Shown: positions 17,442-26,463, counted from the first letter of the stretch. The stretch is 64,000 nucleotides of DNA from Agromyces hippuratus (GCF_013410355.1 NZ_JACCFI010000001.1:558001-622000), one strand, 5' to 3'. Notes: generated from the sequence alone by a model not told the origin. Numbers and translations are program-made.

Positions 17442-19073
17442 ATGACATCCGCATCCAAGAACGGGCGGCGCAGCCTCGTCGCAGTGGCCGGTCTCTCGGC
17501 CGCAGCCCTCGCTTTGGCCGGCTGCACGGCCGGCGGCGGGGGCGACGAAGCCTCCGGCAGCTCGATCACCGTCGGCACCACCGACAAGGTCACCACGCTC
17601 GACCCGGCCGGCTCGTACGACAACGGCTCGCTCGCCGTGCAGACGCAGGTCTTCCCGTACCTGCTGAACACCGACTACCAGAGCACCGAGGTCGTGCCCG
17701 ACCTCGCCGAGTCGGCCGAGTTCACCTCGCCGACCGAGTACACGGTCACGCTTCCCGCAGGCCTGAAGTGGGCGAACGGCAACGACCTCACGGCCGACGA
17801 CGTCAAGTTCTCGTTCGACCGCCAGCTCGCGATCGCCGACCCCAACGGCGCGTCGAGCCTGCTGTACAACCTCGACAGCACCGAGGTCGTCGACGACACC
17901 ACCGTCGTCTTCCACCTCAAGGCCGAGAACGACCAGGTCTTCCCGCTCATCCTCACCAGCTTCCCGGGCGCCATCGTCGACGACGAGGTCTTCGCGGCCG
18001 ACGCGCTGACCCCCGACGACGACATCGTCGCCGCGAACGCGTTCGCGGGCCCGTACACGATCACGAGCTACGACTTCAACACGCTCATCTCGTTCAAGAA
18101 GAACCCCGAGTACAAGGGCCTGCTCGCCGAGGCGAAGACCGACACGGTCAACCTGAAGTACTACGCCGAGTCGTCGAACCTGAAGCTCGACGTGCAGGAG
18201 GGCGGCATCGACGTCGCCTACCGCAGCCTCTCCGCGACCGACATCGAAGACCTCAAGGGCAACGACAAGGTCAACGTGGTCGAGGGCCCCGGCGGCGAGA
18301 TCCGCTACATCGTCTTCAACTTCGACACGCAGCCGTACGGCGCGAAGACGCCCGAGGCCGACCCGGCCAAGGCCCTCGCCGTCCGCCAGGCCGTCGCCGA
18401 CCTCATCGACCGCGATGAGCTGGCCGACCAGGTCTACAAGGGCACCTACACGCCGCTGTACTCCTACGTGCCCGCCGGCATCGCAGGTGCGGTCGAGCCG
18501 CTCGTCGAGATGTACGGCGACGGCCAGGGTGCGCCCGACGCCGACAAGGCCGCCGAGCGCCTCACGGCTGCCGGTGTCACCACTCCGGTCGAGCTGAACC
18601 TGCAGTACTCGAACGACCACTACGGCCCGTCGTCGGCCGACGAGTACGCGCTCATCAAGGACCAGCTCGAGTCGACCGGCCTGTTCACGGTGAACCTGCA
18701 GACCACCGAGTGGGTGCAGTACTCCGAGGACCGCGTCGCCGACGTCTACCCGGCGTACCAGCTGGGCTGGTTCCCCGACTACTCGGACGCCGACAACTAC
18801 GTCACGCCGTTCTTCCTGATCGAGAACTTCCTCTCGAACCACTACGTGAACCAGGAAGTCAACGACCTGATCATCAAGCAGGCCTCCGAGCCCGACCCCG
18901 CAACCCGTACCGCCGACATCGAGGCGATCCAGGAGAAGGTGGCGGCCGACCTCTCGACCGTGCCGTACCTGCAGGGCGCTCAGGTCGCCGTGACGGGCAC
19001 CGACGTGGAGGGCGCCGACCAGACGCTCGACGCTTCGTTCAAGTTCCGCTACGCGGCGCTGACGAAGGGCTGA
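17442..19073 (+). CDS. peptide-type ABC transporter substrate-binding lipoprotein
   Basis: This 543-residue family 5 (DppA/OppA-like) solute-binding lipoprotein has a signal peptide with lipobox LAGC (Cys28), then a Gly-rich linker, then the two-lobe binding fold opening with SITVGTTDKVTTLDPAGSYD. The block LTADDVKFSFDR is the SBP_bac_5 signature. It captures oligopeptides or a related solute at the outer membrane face of the cell and delivers it to the two permeases encoded next. The strong GGAAGAGG site gives the start. A perfect hairpin lies between this gene and the permease and probably favours a higher level of this component. The ligand is unknown. Confidence 0.92.
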   Translation: MTSASKNGRRSLVAVAGLSAAALALAGCTAGGGGDEASGSSITVGTTDKVTTLDPAGSYDNGSLAVQTQVFPYLLNTDYQSTEVVPDLAESAEFTSPTEYTVTLPAGLKWANGNDLTADDVKFSFDRQLAIADPNGASSLLYNLDSTEVVDDTTVVFHLKAENDQVFPLILTSFPGAIVDDEVFAADALTPDDDIVAANAFAGPYTITSYDFNTLISFKKNPEYKGLLAEAKTDTVNLKYYAESSNLKLDVQEGGIDVAYRSLSATDIEDLKGNDKVNVVEGPGGEIRYIVFNFDTQPYGAKTPEADPAKALAVRQAVADLIDRDELADQVYKGTYTPLYSYVPAGIAGAVEPLVEMYGDGQGAPDADKAAERLTAAGVTTPVELNLQYSNDHYGPSSADEYALIKDQLESTGLFTVNLQTTEWVQYSEDRVADVYPAYQLGWFPDYSDADNYVTPFFLIENFLSNHYVNQEVNDLIIKQASEPDPATRTADIEAIQEKVAADLSTVPYLQGAQVAVTGTDVEGADQTLDASFKFRYAALTKG

Positions 19074-19110
19074 GCCGACTGAACGGCTAGAGTCACTTCT
19101 ACGCAAGGAA

Positions 19111-19142
19111 CGGATGGCCCGCTCTCCCGAGCGGGCCATCCG
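19111..19142 (+). terminator. strong hairpin between binding-protein and permease genes
   Basis: CGGATGGCCCGCTC pairs perfectly with its complement across a 4-base loop (TCCC): 14 base pairs, arms 19111-19124 and 19129-19142. There is no T-run after it. It lies 29 bases before the TTG start of the first permease. Such hairpins in ABC operons usually protect the upstream message or partly terminate, giving more binding protein than permease. Confidence 0.65.
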
Positions 19143-19170
19143 CATTCGAGCCTCACCCGATTGGCGAACA

Positions 19171-20262
19171 TTGACCTCAACGACGACGGCGCCCGCCAGT
19201 AGCGCGTCCCCCGCAACACGGAGACCACCCAGATCCTCCGGCGGCGGCCTCGGCCGCTACATCATCGTGCGGGCCCTCCTCATCATCCCGACGGTGTTCA
19301 TCCTGGTCACCCTGGTCTTCGTGCTCATGCGCTCGACCGGCGACCCGATCACCGCGAAGCTCGGCGGCCAGCTCCCGGCCGACCAGCTCGCCGAGCGCAT
19401 CCACGCCGCCGGCTACGACCGCCCGATCATCGTGCAGTACCTCGAGTACCTCGGTCAGATCGCCACGGGCAACTTCGGCACCACGCTGACCGACAACCGT
19501 CCGGTCACCGAGATCCTCGTGACCTACGGCGCTGCCACCCTCGAGCTCGCGTTCTACGCGCTCCTCGTCGCCTTCGTCGTCGGCATCCCGTTCGGGCTCA
19601 TCGCCGCGTACTTCCGCGACAAGGGGCAGGATGCCTCGCTGCGCGTGTTCGCCATCCTCTGCTACGCCACTCCGGTCTTCTTCGCCGGCCTGCTGCTGAA
19701 GCTCATCTTCTCGGTGTGGCTCGGTTGGCTGCCGGTCGCCGGTCGCGCCTCGGTCAGTGCGCAACTCCAGATGGAGTTGCTGCCGAACAAGACCGGCCTC
19801 TACACGATCGACGCGATCATGACCGGCAATCCGGCGGTGCTCGGCGACGTGCTCGCCCACGCGGTGCTGCCGTCGATCGCGCTCGGCCTGCTCACCGCCG
19901 GCGTGTTCCTCCGGCTCGTGCGCACCAACGTCATCGGCACGCTCTCGACCGACTACGTCGATGCGGCCCGCTCGCGCGGTGTCAGCGAATACCGGCTCGT
20001 GCGCAAGCACGCCTACCGCCCGGCGCTCATCCCGATCATCACGGTCATCGGCCTGCAGATCGCACTGCTCCTCGGCGGCGCGGTGCTCACGGAGACGACC
20101 TTCGAGTGGAAGGGCCTCGGGTTCATGCTCTCCGAGTACCTCCAGGCGCGCGACTTCGTCGCGGTGCAGGGCATCGTGGCCCTGCTCGCCGTGATCGTGG
20201 CGCTCACCAACTTCATCGTCGACATCATCGCGGCGCTCATCGACCCGAGGGTGAGGTACTGA
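19171..20262 (+). CDS. ABC transporter permease (DppB/OppB type)
   Basis: This 363-residue inner-membrane permease has about six hydrophobic helices. The first (YIIVRALLIIPTVFILVTLV) is followed by the long periplasmic segment typical of DppB/OppB, and the EAA loop is seen as DYVDAARSRGVSEYRLVRKHA, the contact with the ATPase. The start chosen is TTG 19171, which gives a short Ser/Thr/Ala-rich cytoplasmic head; no in-frame ATG or GTG is placed better, and an earlier open frame would overlap the hairpin. The start is therefore uncertain. It is followed by the second permease after one base. Confidence 0.9.
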   Translation: MTSTTTAPASSASPATRRPPRSSGGGLGRYIIVRALLIIPTVFILVTLVFVLMRSTGDPITAKLGGQLPADQLAERIHAAGYDRPIIVQYLEYLGQIATGNFGTTLTDNRPVTEILVTYGAATLELAFYALLVAFVVGIPFGLIAAYFRDKGQDASLRVFAILCYATPVFFAGLLLKLIFSVWLGWLPVAGRASVSAQLQMELLPNKTGLYTIDAIMTGNPAVLGDVLAHAVLPSIALGLLTAGVFLRLVRTNVIGTLSTDYVDAARSRGVSEYRLVRKHAYRPALIPIITVIGLQIALLLGGAVLTETTFEWKGLGFMLSEYLQARDFVAVQGIVALLAVIVALTNFIVDIIAALIDPRVRY

Positions 20263-20263
20263 C

Positions 20264-21337
20264 ATGTCGACCGACACCGTCATCCAGCCGCCGAAGCGGC
20301 GCCTGCGCGACCGTCTTCCCGTCGTGCACCAGCTGCGCCAGAGCGTCGGCCTCCAGCGCGGCATGCTCATCGCGGGTCTCGTGCTCACGGGTCTCTTCGT
20401 GCTCGTCGCGATCTTCGCGCCGCTCATCGCACCGTTCGGCTTCGCCCAGCTGCGCGATGCCGAGGGCCCCTTCGGCAGCCAGCAGCCGCCGTCGGCGGAA
20501 CACCTCTTCGGCACGACCGTCGGCGGCTACGACGTGCTCTCGCGCGTGCTGTGGGGTGCCCAGACCGCCCTGTACGTCATCGTCATCGCGGTGATCCTCT
20601 CGATCTTCGCCGGTGTGCTGCTCGGCCTCGTCTCCGGCTACTTCGGCGGCTGGCTCGACCGGGTGCTCGTCGTGGTGTGCGACGCGATCTACGCGTTCCC
20701 GTCGCTGCTGCTCGCGATCGTCATGGCGATCGTCATCTCGGGCGGCCAGTCCAACCTGTGGGGCGGCGTCTTCGCCGCGGCGATCTCGATCACGGTCGTG
20801 TTCATTCCGCAGTACTTCCGGGTGATCCGCGCCGAGACGGTGCGCATCAAGGCCGAGGCGTACGTCGAGTCGGCCAAGGTGCTGGGTGCCTCGAACAGCC
20901 GTGTCATGTTCCGCCACGTGCTGCGGAACGCGACTCGCACCCTGCCGCTCATCTTCACGCTGAACTCGTCCGAGGCGATCCTGACCCTCGCGGGCCTCGG
21001 CTTCCTCGGCTTCGGCATCGAGCCGACGGCGGCGGCCGAGTGGGGCTACGACCTCAACAAGGCGCTCTCCGACGTCTCGAGCGGCATCTGGTGGACGGCG
21101 CTCTACCCGGGCGTCGCAATCGTGCTCGTGGTGCTCGGCATCACGCTCGTCGGCGAGAGCCTCAACGACCTCGCCGACCCGCGTCTGCGCGGTCGTCGAC
21201 GTGTCGCACAGGCATCCGGCGAGGTCGCCGAGACCTCAGTCGTTCCCGGCGGCACGCTGACGGCGGGTCCCGGAGGGCTCGCGGGTCTCGAAGACGGCGA
21301 ATCATTCGACGAACACGGAATCGAGGTCCGCTCATGA
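20264..21337 (+). CDS. ABC transporter permease (DppC/OppC type)
   Basis: This 357-residue second permease has an N-terminal cytoplasmic head, a first membrane helix (MLIAGLVLTGLFVLVAIFAPL), then the DppC-type motif HLFGTTVGGYDVLSRVLWG, and the EAA loop AYVESAKVLGASNSRVMFRH. About six membrane segments are visible. It has an unusual C-terminal cytoplasmic tail of about 45 residues, acidic and Gly-rich, after the ADPRLRGRRR end where most homologues stop. ATG 20264 follows the DppB stop by one base, and its own TGA overlaps the ATPase start (ATGA). Confidence 0.92.
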   Translation: MSTDTVIQPPKRRLRDRLPVVHQLRQSVGLQRGMLIAGLVLTGLFVLVAIFAPLIAPFGFAQLRDAEGPFGSQQPPSAEHLFGTTVGGYDVLSRVLWGAQTALYVIVIAVILSIFAGVLLGLVSGYFGGWLDRVLVVVCDAIYAFPSLLLAIVMAIVISGGQSNLWGGVFAAAISITVVFIPQYFRVIRAETVRIKAEAYVESAKVLGASNSRVMFRHVLRNATRTLPLIFTLNSSEAILTLAGLGFLGFGIEPTAAAEWGYDLNKALSDVSSGIWWTALYPGVAIVLVVLGITLVGESLNDLADPRLRGRRRVAQASGEVAETSVVPGGTLTAGPGGLAGLEDGESFDEHGIEVRS

Positions 21338-23022
21338 GCACGGTCGTCAACATCGAGCGACTGGGCGTCTCGTTCGCCACCGACGCGGGCGCCGTCAAGG
21401 CCGTCGACGACGTCTCGCTGAAGGTCGAGCGCGGCGAAGTGCTCGCGATCGTCGGCGAGTCGGGATCCGGCAAGACCGTCACCGCGAAGACGATCCTCGG
21501 CCTCCTGCCCGAGACCGCTACCGCGAGCGGCGCCGTCATCCTCTCGAACAAGGCCGGCACAGCCGAGAGCGACGTCGTCGCACTGTCGAAGAAGCAGCTG
21601 CGGGCGGTCAGGGGCACGGATGTCGCGATGGTGTTCCAGGAGCCCTCGAGCGCCCTGAACCCCGTCTACACCGTCGGCTGGCAGATCATCGAGGGCCTGC
21701 GGGCCCACACCTCGATCTCGGCGAAGGACGCGCGGGCGAAGGCGATCGAGATCCTCGGGCGGGTCGGCATCCCCGACCCCGAGCACCGCGTCGACCACTA
21801 CCCGCACCAGTTCTCGGGCGGCCAGAAGCAGCGCATCGTCATCGCCATGGCGCTCGTGCTCGACCCCGGCCTGATCGTCGCCGACGAGCCGACCACGGCG
21901 CTCGACGTCACCGTGCAGGCCGAGATCCTCGATCTGCTGCGCCGATGCCGCGACGAGTTCGGCATGGGCATCGTGCTCATCACGCACAACATGGGGGTCG
22001 TCGCCGACCTCGCCGACCGTGTCGCCGTGATGTACCAGGGCAAGGTCGTCGAGGAGGCCGATGCGAAGACGCTCTTCGCGTCGCCCAAGGCCGACTACAC
22101 GAAGGCGCTGCTCGCGGCGGTGCCGTACGTCGGCACCGGCACGGCGAGCGCCATCGAACGCGCGGCGAAGCGACCGGCGGACTGGGTCGAGCAGGCGCCC
22201 GTGGTCGAGGCATCCGGTCTCGAGATCGTCTACCCGGGTCGCTTCGGGCGACCGGGCTTCCGGGCCGTCGGCGGCGTCGACTTCGTGATCCGTCCGGGCG
22301 AAGTGCTCGGGCTCGTGGGGGAGTCGGGCTCGGGCAAGACCACCATCGGCCGTGCCATCGCCGGGCTGACGAAGGTCACGGGCGGTTCGCTTCGCGTGCT
22401 CGGCCACGAGATGAACGGCGTGCGCGAGCGCGAGTTCCGGCCGCTCCGCAGTCGCATCGGCTTCGTCTTCCAGGACCCGGCGTCGAGCTTCAACCCGCTG
22501 CTGACGATCGCCGAGTGCGTCGCCGAGCCGCTCGTCATCCACGGCAGGGCGTCGAACCCGGCCGCGGCGCGAAAGCGGGTCGACGAACTGCTCGAGGCGG
22601 TGCAGCTGCCGAAGGCCTACGGCGATCGCTACCCGCACGAACTGTCGGGCGGCCAGCGCCAGCGCGCGAGCCTCGCGCGTGCGCTCGCACTCGAGCCCGA
22701 ACTGCTGATCGCCGATGAGCCGACGTCGGCACTCGACGTCTCGGTGCAGGCCCGCGTGCTCGAGCTCTTCGCCGAGCTGCAGCGCGAGTTCGGCTTCGCC
22801 TCGCTCTTCATCAGCCACGACCTCGCCGTCGTCGACATCCTCGCCGACCGCATCGCCGTGCTCTACCGAGGTTCGCTCGTCGAGGAGGGCACAGGCGCCG
22901 AGGTGCTCGGCGCACCGAGCGACCCGTACACCCAGCGGCTGCTCGCGTCGCTCCCGGTGCCGGATCCCGTCGCGCAGGCCGAGCGGCGGGAAGAGCTCCG
23001 CCGACTCCGGGAGGCCGTGTGA
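21334..23022 (+). CDS. fused double ATPase of the peptide ABC transporter (DppD-DppF type)
   Basis: This 562-residue protein contains two complete ABC domains in tandem. Each has its own Walker A (GESGSGKT in both), signature (FSGGQKQR, then LSGGQRQR) and Walker B (ADEPTTALD, then ADEPTSALD). The fusion of the DppD-like and DppF-like subunits means one polypeptide can supply both nucleotide-binding sites. The first half ends in the oligopeptide/dipeptide C-terminal extension before the second begins at about residue 290. The ATG overlaps the permease stop, and the TGA overlaps the next ATG. All residues needed for ATP hydrolysis appear present. Confidence 0.94.
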   Translation: MSTVVNIERLGVSFATDAGAVKAVDDVSLKVERGEVLAIVGESGSGKTVTAKTILGLLPETATASGAVILSNKAGTAESDVVALSKKQLRAVRGTDVAMVFQEPSSALNPVYTVGWQIIEGLRAHTSISAKDARAKAIEILGRVGIPDPEHRVDHYPHQFSGGQKQRIVIAMALVLDPGLIVADEPTTALDVTVQAEILDLLRRCRDEFGMGIVLITHNMGVVADLADRVAVMYQGKVVEEADAKTLFASPKADYTKALLAAVPYVGTGTASAIERAAKRPADWVEQAPVVEASGLEIVYPGRFGRPGFRAVGGVDFVIRPGEVLGLVGESGSGKTTIGRAIAGLTKVTGGSLRVLGHEMNGVREREFRPLRSRIGFVFQDPASSFNPLLTIAECVAEPLVIHGRASNPAAARKRVDELLEAVQLPKAYGDRYPHELSGGQRQRASLARALALEPELLIADEPTSALDVSVQARVLELFAELQREFGFASLFISHDLAVVDILADRIAVLYRGSLVEEGTGAEVLGAPSDPYTQRLLASLPVPDPVAQAERREELRRLREAV

Positions 23023-23879
23023 TGCGTGGCGCCGCCCACGGCTTCCCGATCGTGCTCGACGACCTGACGGTGGAGTATCCGGCGCGAGGGCCGAGTCCTG
23101 CCCACGTCGCGCTGCACGGGCTGAGCTTCTCGGTCGCGCCGGGCGAGGTGCTCGGCCTGCTCGGCAGCGCCGGAAGCGGCAAGAGCACCCTCGCCAAGCT
23201 GCTGTCGGGTGTTGCGTTCGACACGCGCGCGGCCGAGGGGCGGCCGCTCATCACCGGCGGCGACGCCACCGTGCTGGGGCAGTCGCTCCGGCGCATACCG
23301 AAGCGCAAGGTGCCCGAGTACCAGTTCCATGTCGGCTATCTGCCGCAGGACGCCGCGTCGACGCTGCCCGCCGACCGCACCGTCGCCGAGATCATCGGCG
23401 AGCCGATCCTCGAACGCGACCACCGATACAACGCGCGTGCCCTGGCGACCCGGGTCGCCACGATGCTCGACGGGGTGCGTCTCTCGCTCGGCAAGCTCGA
23501 CATGTACCCGTACGAGCTCTCGGGCGGCCAACGGCAGCGGGTCGCGCTGGCCCGCGCGCTCGTGCTCGGGCCGTCGGTGCTCATCGCCGATGAACCCACG
23601 GCCGGCATCGACCTCACCGTGCGCGACGTGGTGGCGCAGCTGATCGGCGAGCTCCGACAGGAGCACACCTTCTCGGCGGTCATCATCAGCCACGACCTTC
23701 CCGTGTTGCGAAGCACCGCCGAGCGCGTCGCGGTGCTCGACCGGGGTCGGCTCGTCGCCATCGGCACGATCGACGAGGTGCTCGACGATCCGAAGCACCC
23801 GTACGTGATGGCACTGGCCGGCGCGCTCGACGCCGGGCATGCCGTGATCGACGACCTCGACCTGGGGCCTTCGATATGA
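23022..23879 (+). CDS. additional ABC ATPase subunit of the same operon
   Basis: This 285-residue single ABC ATPase has Walker A GSAGSGKS, signature LSGGQRQR, Walker B LIADEPTAGID and switch His in ISHDL. It differs from the fused ATPase in the D-loop (AGID rather than SALD) and in having a longer stretch between Walker A and the Q-loop (VGYLPQDAAS). It is a third nucleotide-binding domain in an operon with only two permeases, so it is either an alternative motor or serves other permeases. The start is ATG 23022, overlapping the previous TGA; the adjacent GTG one codon earlier is possible. It overlaps the dehydrogenase gene by 4 bases. Confidence 0.88.
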   Translation: MRGAAHGFPIVLDDLTVEYPARGPSPAHVALHGLSFSVAPGEVLGLLGSAGSGKSTLAKLLSGVAFDTRAAEGRPLITGGDATVLGQSLRRIPKRKVPEYQFHVGYLPQDAASTLPADRTVAEIIGEPILERDHRYNARALATRVATMLDGVRLSLGKLDMYPYELSGGQRQRVALARALVLGPSVLIADEPTAGIDLTVRDVVAQLIGELRQEHTFSAVIISHDLPVLRSTAERVAVLDRGRLVAIGTIDEVLDDPKHPYVMALAGALDAGHAVIDDLDLGPSI

Positions 23880-24892
23880 CGGATGCCGCGGCATCCGTTT
23901 CGCGTGCACGGCACCGCGTCGTGCACGGCGCCGCCGCAGGGCGCCGCGCTCCCTCGACTCCGGTGGAGGCGGGGCCCGTCGCGATCCTGCCGGCCGCCGA
24001 TCCGGCATTCGTCGACGCCGTCGAGCGGGCCGGGGGAGTCGCCGCACCGCTGTCGGCGGCGACGCGCGGACTCGTGTGGACCGAGGCATCCGGAGGCGAC
24101 GACCTCGCACGGGTGCTCGACGAGCACCCCTCGATCGGCTGGCTGCAACTGCCGTGGGCGGGCGTCGACGCGTTCGCCGGGCTGATCGAGCGCGCCGCCG
24201 GCGACGGCCGGGTGTGGACGAGCGCCAAGGGCGCGTATGCGCAGCCCGTGGCCGAGCACGCGCTCATGCTCGTGCTCGCGGTGCTCCGAGAGGTGCCGAG
24301 GCGTGTGCGTGCGACATCGTGGCAGGTCGACGAGCTCGGCCGCTCGCTCTACGGCGCGAACGTCGTGATCGTGGGCGCCGGCGGCATCGCCGTCGAGCTG
24401 ATGCGCCTGCTCCAGCCGTTCGGGGCGCACGTGACGGTCGTGCGGCGCAGCGCCGAGCCGGTGGCCGGAGCCGAACGCACCCTGCCGACCGCGCGACTCG
24501 GCGAGGCACTCACCGGTGCCGACGTGGTCGTGCTCGCGGCAGCGCTCACAGGTGACTCGCGCGGGCTGATCGGCGAAGCAGAACTGCAGCGGATGCCTCG
24601 CGGCGCCGTGCTCGTCAACGTCGCGCGCGGCGGCCTCGTCGACACCGGTGCGCTCGTCGACGCCCTGGAGTCGGGCCACCTCGGCGGAGCGGGCCTCGAT
24701 GTCACGGATCCCGAGCCGCTGCCCGCGGGGCATCCGCTCTGGCAGGCGCCGAACTGCATCGTGACGCCGCACGTCGCCGACACCGAGGACATGACCGTGC
24801 CGCTGTTCGCCGAGCGCATCTCGCAGAACGTGCGCGCGTTCCTCGGTGACGGCGACTTCGAGGGTCGGATCGATCCCGTCGCAGGCTACTGA
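23876..24892 (+). CDS. D-isomer-specific 2-hydroxyacid dehydrogenase
   Basis: This 338-residue NAD-dependent dehydrogenase of the D-2-hydroxyacid family interconverts a 2-oxoacid and a D-2-hydroxyacid. The Rossmann motif appears as VVIVGAGGIAVELMRLL, and the catalytic residues are in place: Arg in VNVARGGLVD, Glu in DVTDPEPLP and His in VTPHVADTEDM. The substrate-binding half is short. It is the last gene of the ABC operon (ATGA overlap at 23876), which suggests the imported solute or its product is a 2-oxo or 2-hydroxy acid; that is an inference. The exact substrate is unknown. Confidence 0.88.
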   Translation: MTDAAASVSRARHRVVHGAAAGRRAPSTPVEAGPVAILPAADPAFVDAVERAGGVAAPLSAATRGLVWTEASGGDDLARVLDEHPSIGWLQLPWAGVDAFAGLIERAAGDGRVWTSAKGAYAQPVAEHALMLVLAVLREVPRRVRATSWQVDELGRSLYGANVVIVGAGGIAVELMRLLQPFGAHVTVVRRSAEPVAGAERTLPTARLGEALTGADVVVLAAALTGDSRGLIGEAELQRMPRGAVLVNVARGGLVDTGALVDALESGHLGGAGLDVTDPEPLPAGHPLWQAPNCIVTPHVADTEDMTVPLFAERISQNVRAFLGDGDFEGRIDPVAGY

Positions 24893-24933
24893 GCCGTCCA
24901 GGTCGGGCTCGGCATTGTCGAGGGGGCCTCGGA

Positions 24934-24963
24934 TTGGGAGTCGGGCGAACCTTTTGCTAGAGT
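24934..24963 (+). promoter_or_regulatory. promoter of tRNA-Asn
   Basis: TTGGGA (24934-24939) and TAGAGT (24958-24963) are 18 bases apart, 20 bases before the mature tRNA 5' end. The region is distinctly AT-richer than its flanks. Confidence 0.5.
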
Positions 24964-24983
24964 ATCCATCGCTGAACAAGCGA

Positions 24984-25056
24984 TCCTCCATAGCTCAATT
25001 GGCAGAGCAATCGGCTGTTAACCGGTAGGTTCTTGGTTCGAGTCCAAGTGGGGGAG
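24984..25056 (+). tRNA. tRNA-Asn(GTT)
   Basis: A 73-nucleotide cloverleaf has acceptor stem TCCTCCA/TGGGGGA with one G-T pair, D-stem GCTC, anticodon GTT at 25017-25019 and T-arm CTTGG-TTCGAGT-CCAAG, with discriminator G. The CCA end is not encoded. A promoter precedes it and a strong UUCG hairpin terminates it. Confidence 0.96.
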
Positions 25057-25062
25057 CATTCG

Positions 25063-25090
25063 CGGCCCGGTCTCTTCGGAGGCCGGGCCG
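25063..25090 (+). terminator. rho-independent terminator of tRNA-Asn
   Basis: A 12-base-pair stem (25063-25074 with 25079-25090, one G-T pair) is closed by a TTCG tetraloop and followed by TTCTCGTCT. It sits six bases after the tRNA and also lies downstream of the convergent GNAT gene. Confidence 0.8.
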
Positions 25091-25133
25091 TTCTCGTCTG
25101 CGCTGGTCGAATCGCGTCGTGTTCGCGGGCGAT

Positions 25134-25619
25134 TCAGTCGCGGGCGATGAGATCCTTCGCCATCCAGTGGTCGGCGTAGGGCGCATCGCTGAACGCCGGC
25201 ACCTCGCGGTAGCCGGCGCGCCGATACAGGCGCTGCGCCTCGACCAGGTCGCCGCGCACATCGAGTCGCATGCGTCGTACCCCGTGCTCTTCCGCAATGC
25301 GCTCGATCTCGCCGATCAGCGCTGCCCCGAGTCCGCGGCCGCGCGCCTCGGGCGTGATGAAGACGCGAGTGAGTTCGCCGATCTCGGCCTCGATGTAGCG
25401 CACCCCGGCGCAACCGAGGACCCGCTCGCTCTCGCGCGCGACGATGAACGCGCCCGTTTCGCCCTGCAGGTCGTCGCTCGGTTCGTCGATCAGCGTCTCG
25501 TCGACCTCGGCGGTCGTCGCGGGGCGCCCGTTGTAGCGGCCGATGATGTCGTCGTAATAGCGGCGGAGAATGCTTCGGGAGGACTCGGTGGTCGGGTCGG
25601 ACAGTACGAAGGTGAGCAC
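25134..25619 (-). CDS. GNAT family N-acetyltransferase
   Basis: This 161-residue GNAT-fold acyltransferase has the acetyl-CoA pyrophosphate-binding motif at EARGRGLGAALI and the preceding strand ELTRVFITP, with the C-terminal block EAQRLYRRAGYREVPAF that closes the fold. It transfers an acyl group to an amine of unknown identity. The start is GTG 25619, six bases after the minus-strand box TAGCGT (25626-25631), which indicates a leaderless message. It converges on tRNA-Asn and is divergent from azlC. Confidence 0.88.
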   Translation of the reverse strand: MLTFVLSDPTTESSRSILRRYYDDIIGRYNGRPATTAEVDETLIDEPSDDLQGETGAFIVARESERVLGCAGVRYIEAEIGELTRVFITPEARGRGLGAALIGEIERIAEEHGVRRMRLDVRGDLVEAQRLYRRAGYREVPAFSDAPYADHWMAKDLIARD

Positions 25620-25625
25620 CCGCCA

Positions 25626-25631
25626 ACGCTA
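25626..25631 (-). promoter_or_regulatory. -10 box TAGCGT of the GNAT gene
   Basis: TAGCGT on the minus strand ends six bases before the GTG start at 25619, the leaderless spacing of this genome. Confidence 0.45.
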
Positions 25632-25701
25632 GCGCGGGCCCGTCGAGCGGAGTTCAGGGCCGAAGCATCCGGATATTCTGATGGTCGGAACAGGAGGGTC
25701 T

Positions 25702-26463
25702 GTGGACGAGCGCACCGCTGCCGACGCGTCTGCCGCCGGCGACGGCGACGGCGCTGCGGTCGAGCGTTCGACGGCGATCCGCGACAGCCTCGCCGTCGGG
25801 CTCGCGACCGCGATCTACGGCATCTCCTTCGGTGCCCTCGCGGTGGCCGCGGGCCTCGACATCTGGCAGACGTGCTTCCTCAGCCTCGTGATGTTCACGG
25901 GCGGGTCGCAGTTCGCCCTCGTGGGCGTGCTCGCGAGCGGGGGAGTCGCCGCGGGCGGCTCGGCGATCGCCACCGCTGCGATGCTCGGCATCCGCAACGT
26001 CGTCTACGGCATGCGCATGAAGCCGATCGTCGACGAGATCGACCCGTCCACCGGGCGCGGCAGCATCTGGCGCCGCGTCGCGGCAGCGTGGGTCACGATC
26101 GACGAGTCGACGGCTGTCGCACTCGCGCAACCGAGCGATCGCGCCGCACGCGTCGGCTTCTGGGTGACCGGCATCACGATCTTCGTCGGCTGGAACCTCA
26201 CGACGCTCGTCGGCGCACTCATCGGCGACGCGATCGGCGACACCCGGGCATGGGGACTGGATGCCGCGGCCGCCGCGGCCTTCCTCGGACTGCTGTGGCC
26301 GCGCCTCAAGCGATTCCAGGCAGGGGCCGTGGCAGTGGCGGCGGCGGTCGTCGCCACCCTCACCACGCCGGTGCTCATGCCCGGACTTCCCGTGCTGGTG
26401 GCAGCGGTCGTCGCGATCGTCGTCGGCTGGTTCAACCTCTTCGATCGGCGGCGGGCGTCGTGA
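25702..26463 (+). CDS. azlC: AzlC family branched-chain amino acid exporter, large subunit
   Basis: This 253-residue membrane protein of the AzlC/YgaZ family, with its small partner AzlD/YgaH, exports branched-chain amino acids and methionine. About seven hydrophobic segments are visible, with the family block GISFGALAVAAGL, FTGGSQFALVGV and the conserved GIRNVVYGMRM. The start chosen is GTG 25702, preceded by AGGAGGG; an ATG 21 bases upstream sits almost on the -10 sequence TATTCT and lacks a ribosome binding site. The stop overlaps the GTG start of azlD, so both subunits are made together. Confidence 0.93.
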   Translation: MDERTAADASAAGDGDGAAVERSTAIRDSLAVGLATAIYGISFGALAVAAGLDIWQTCFLSLVMFTGGSQFALVGVLASGGVAAGGSAIATAAMLGIRNVVYGMRMKPIVDEIDPSTGRGSIWRRVAAAWVTIDESTAVALAQPSDRAARVGFWVTGITIFVGWNLTTLVGALIGDAIGDTRAWGLDAAAAAAFLGLLWPRLKRFQAGAVAVAAAVVATLTTPVLMPGLPVLVAAVVAIVVGWFNLFDRRRAS

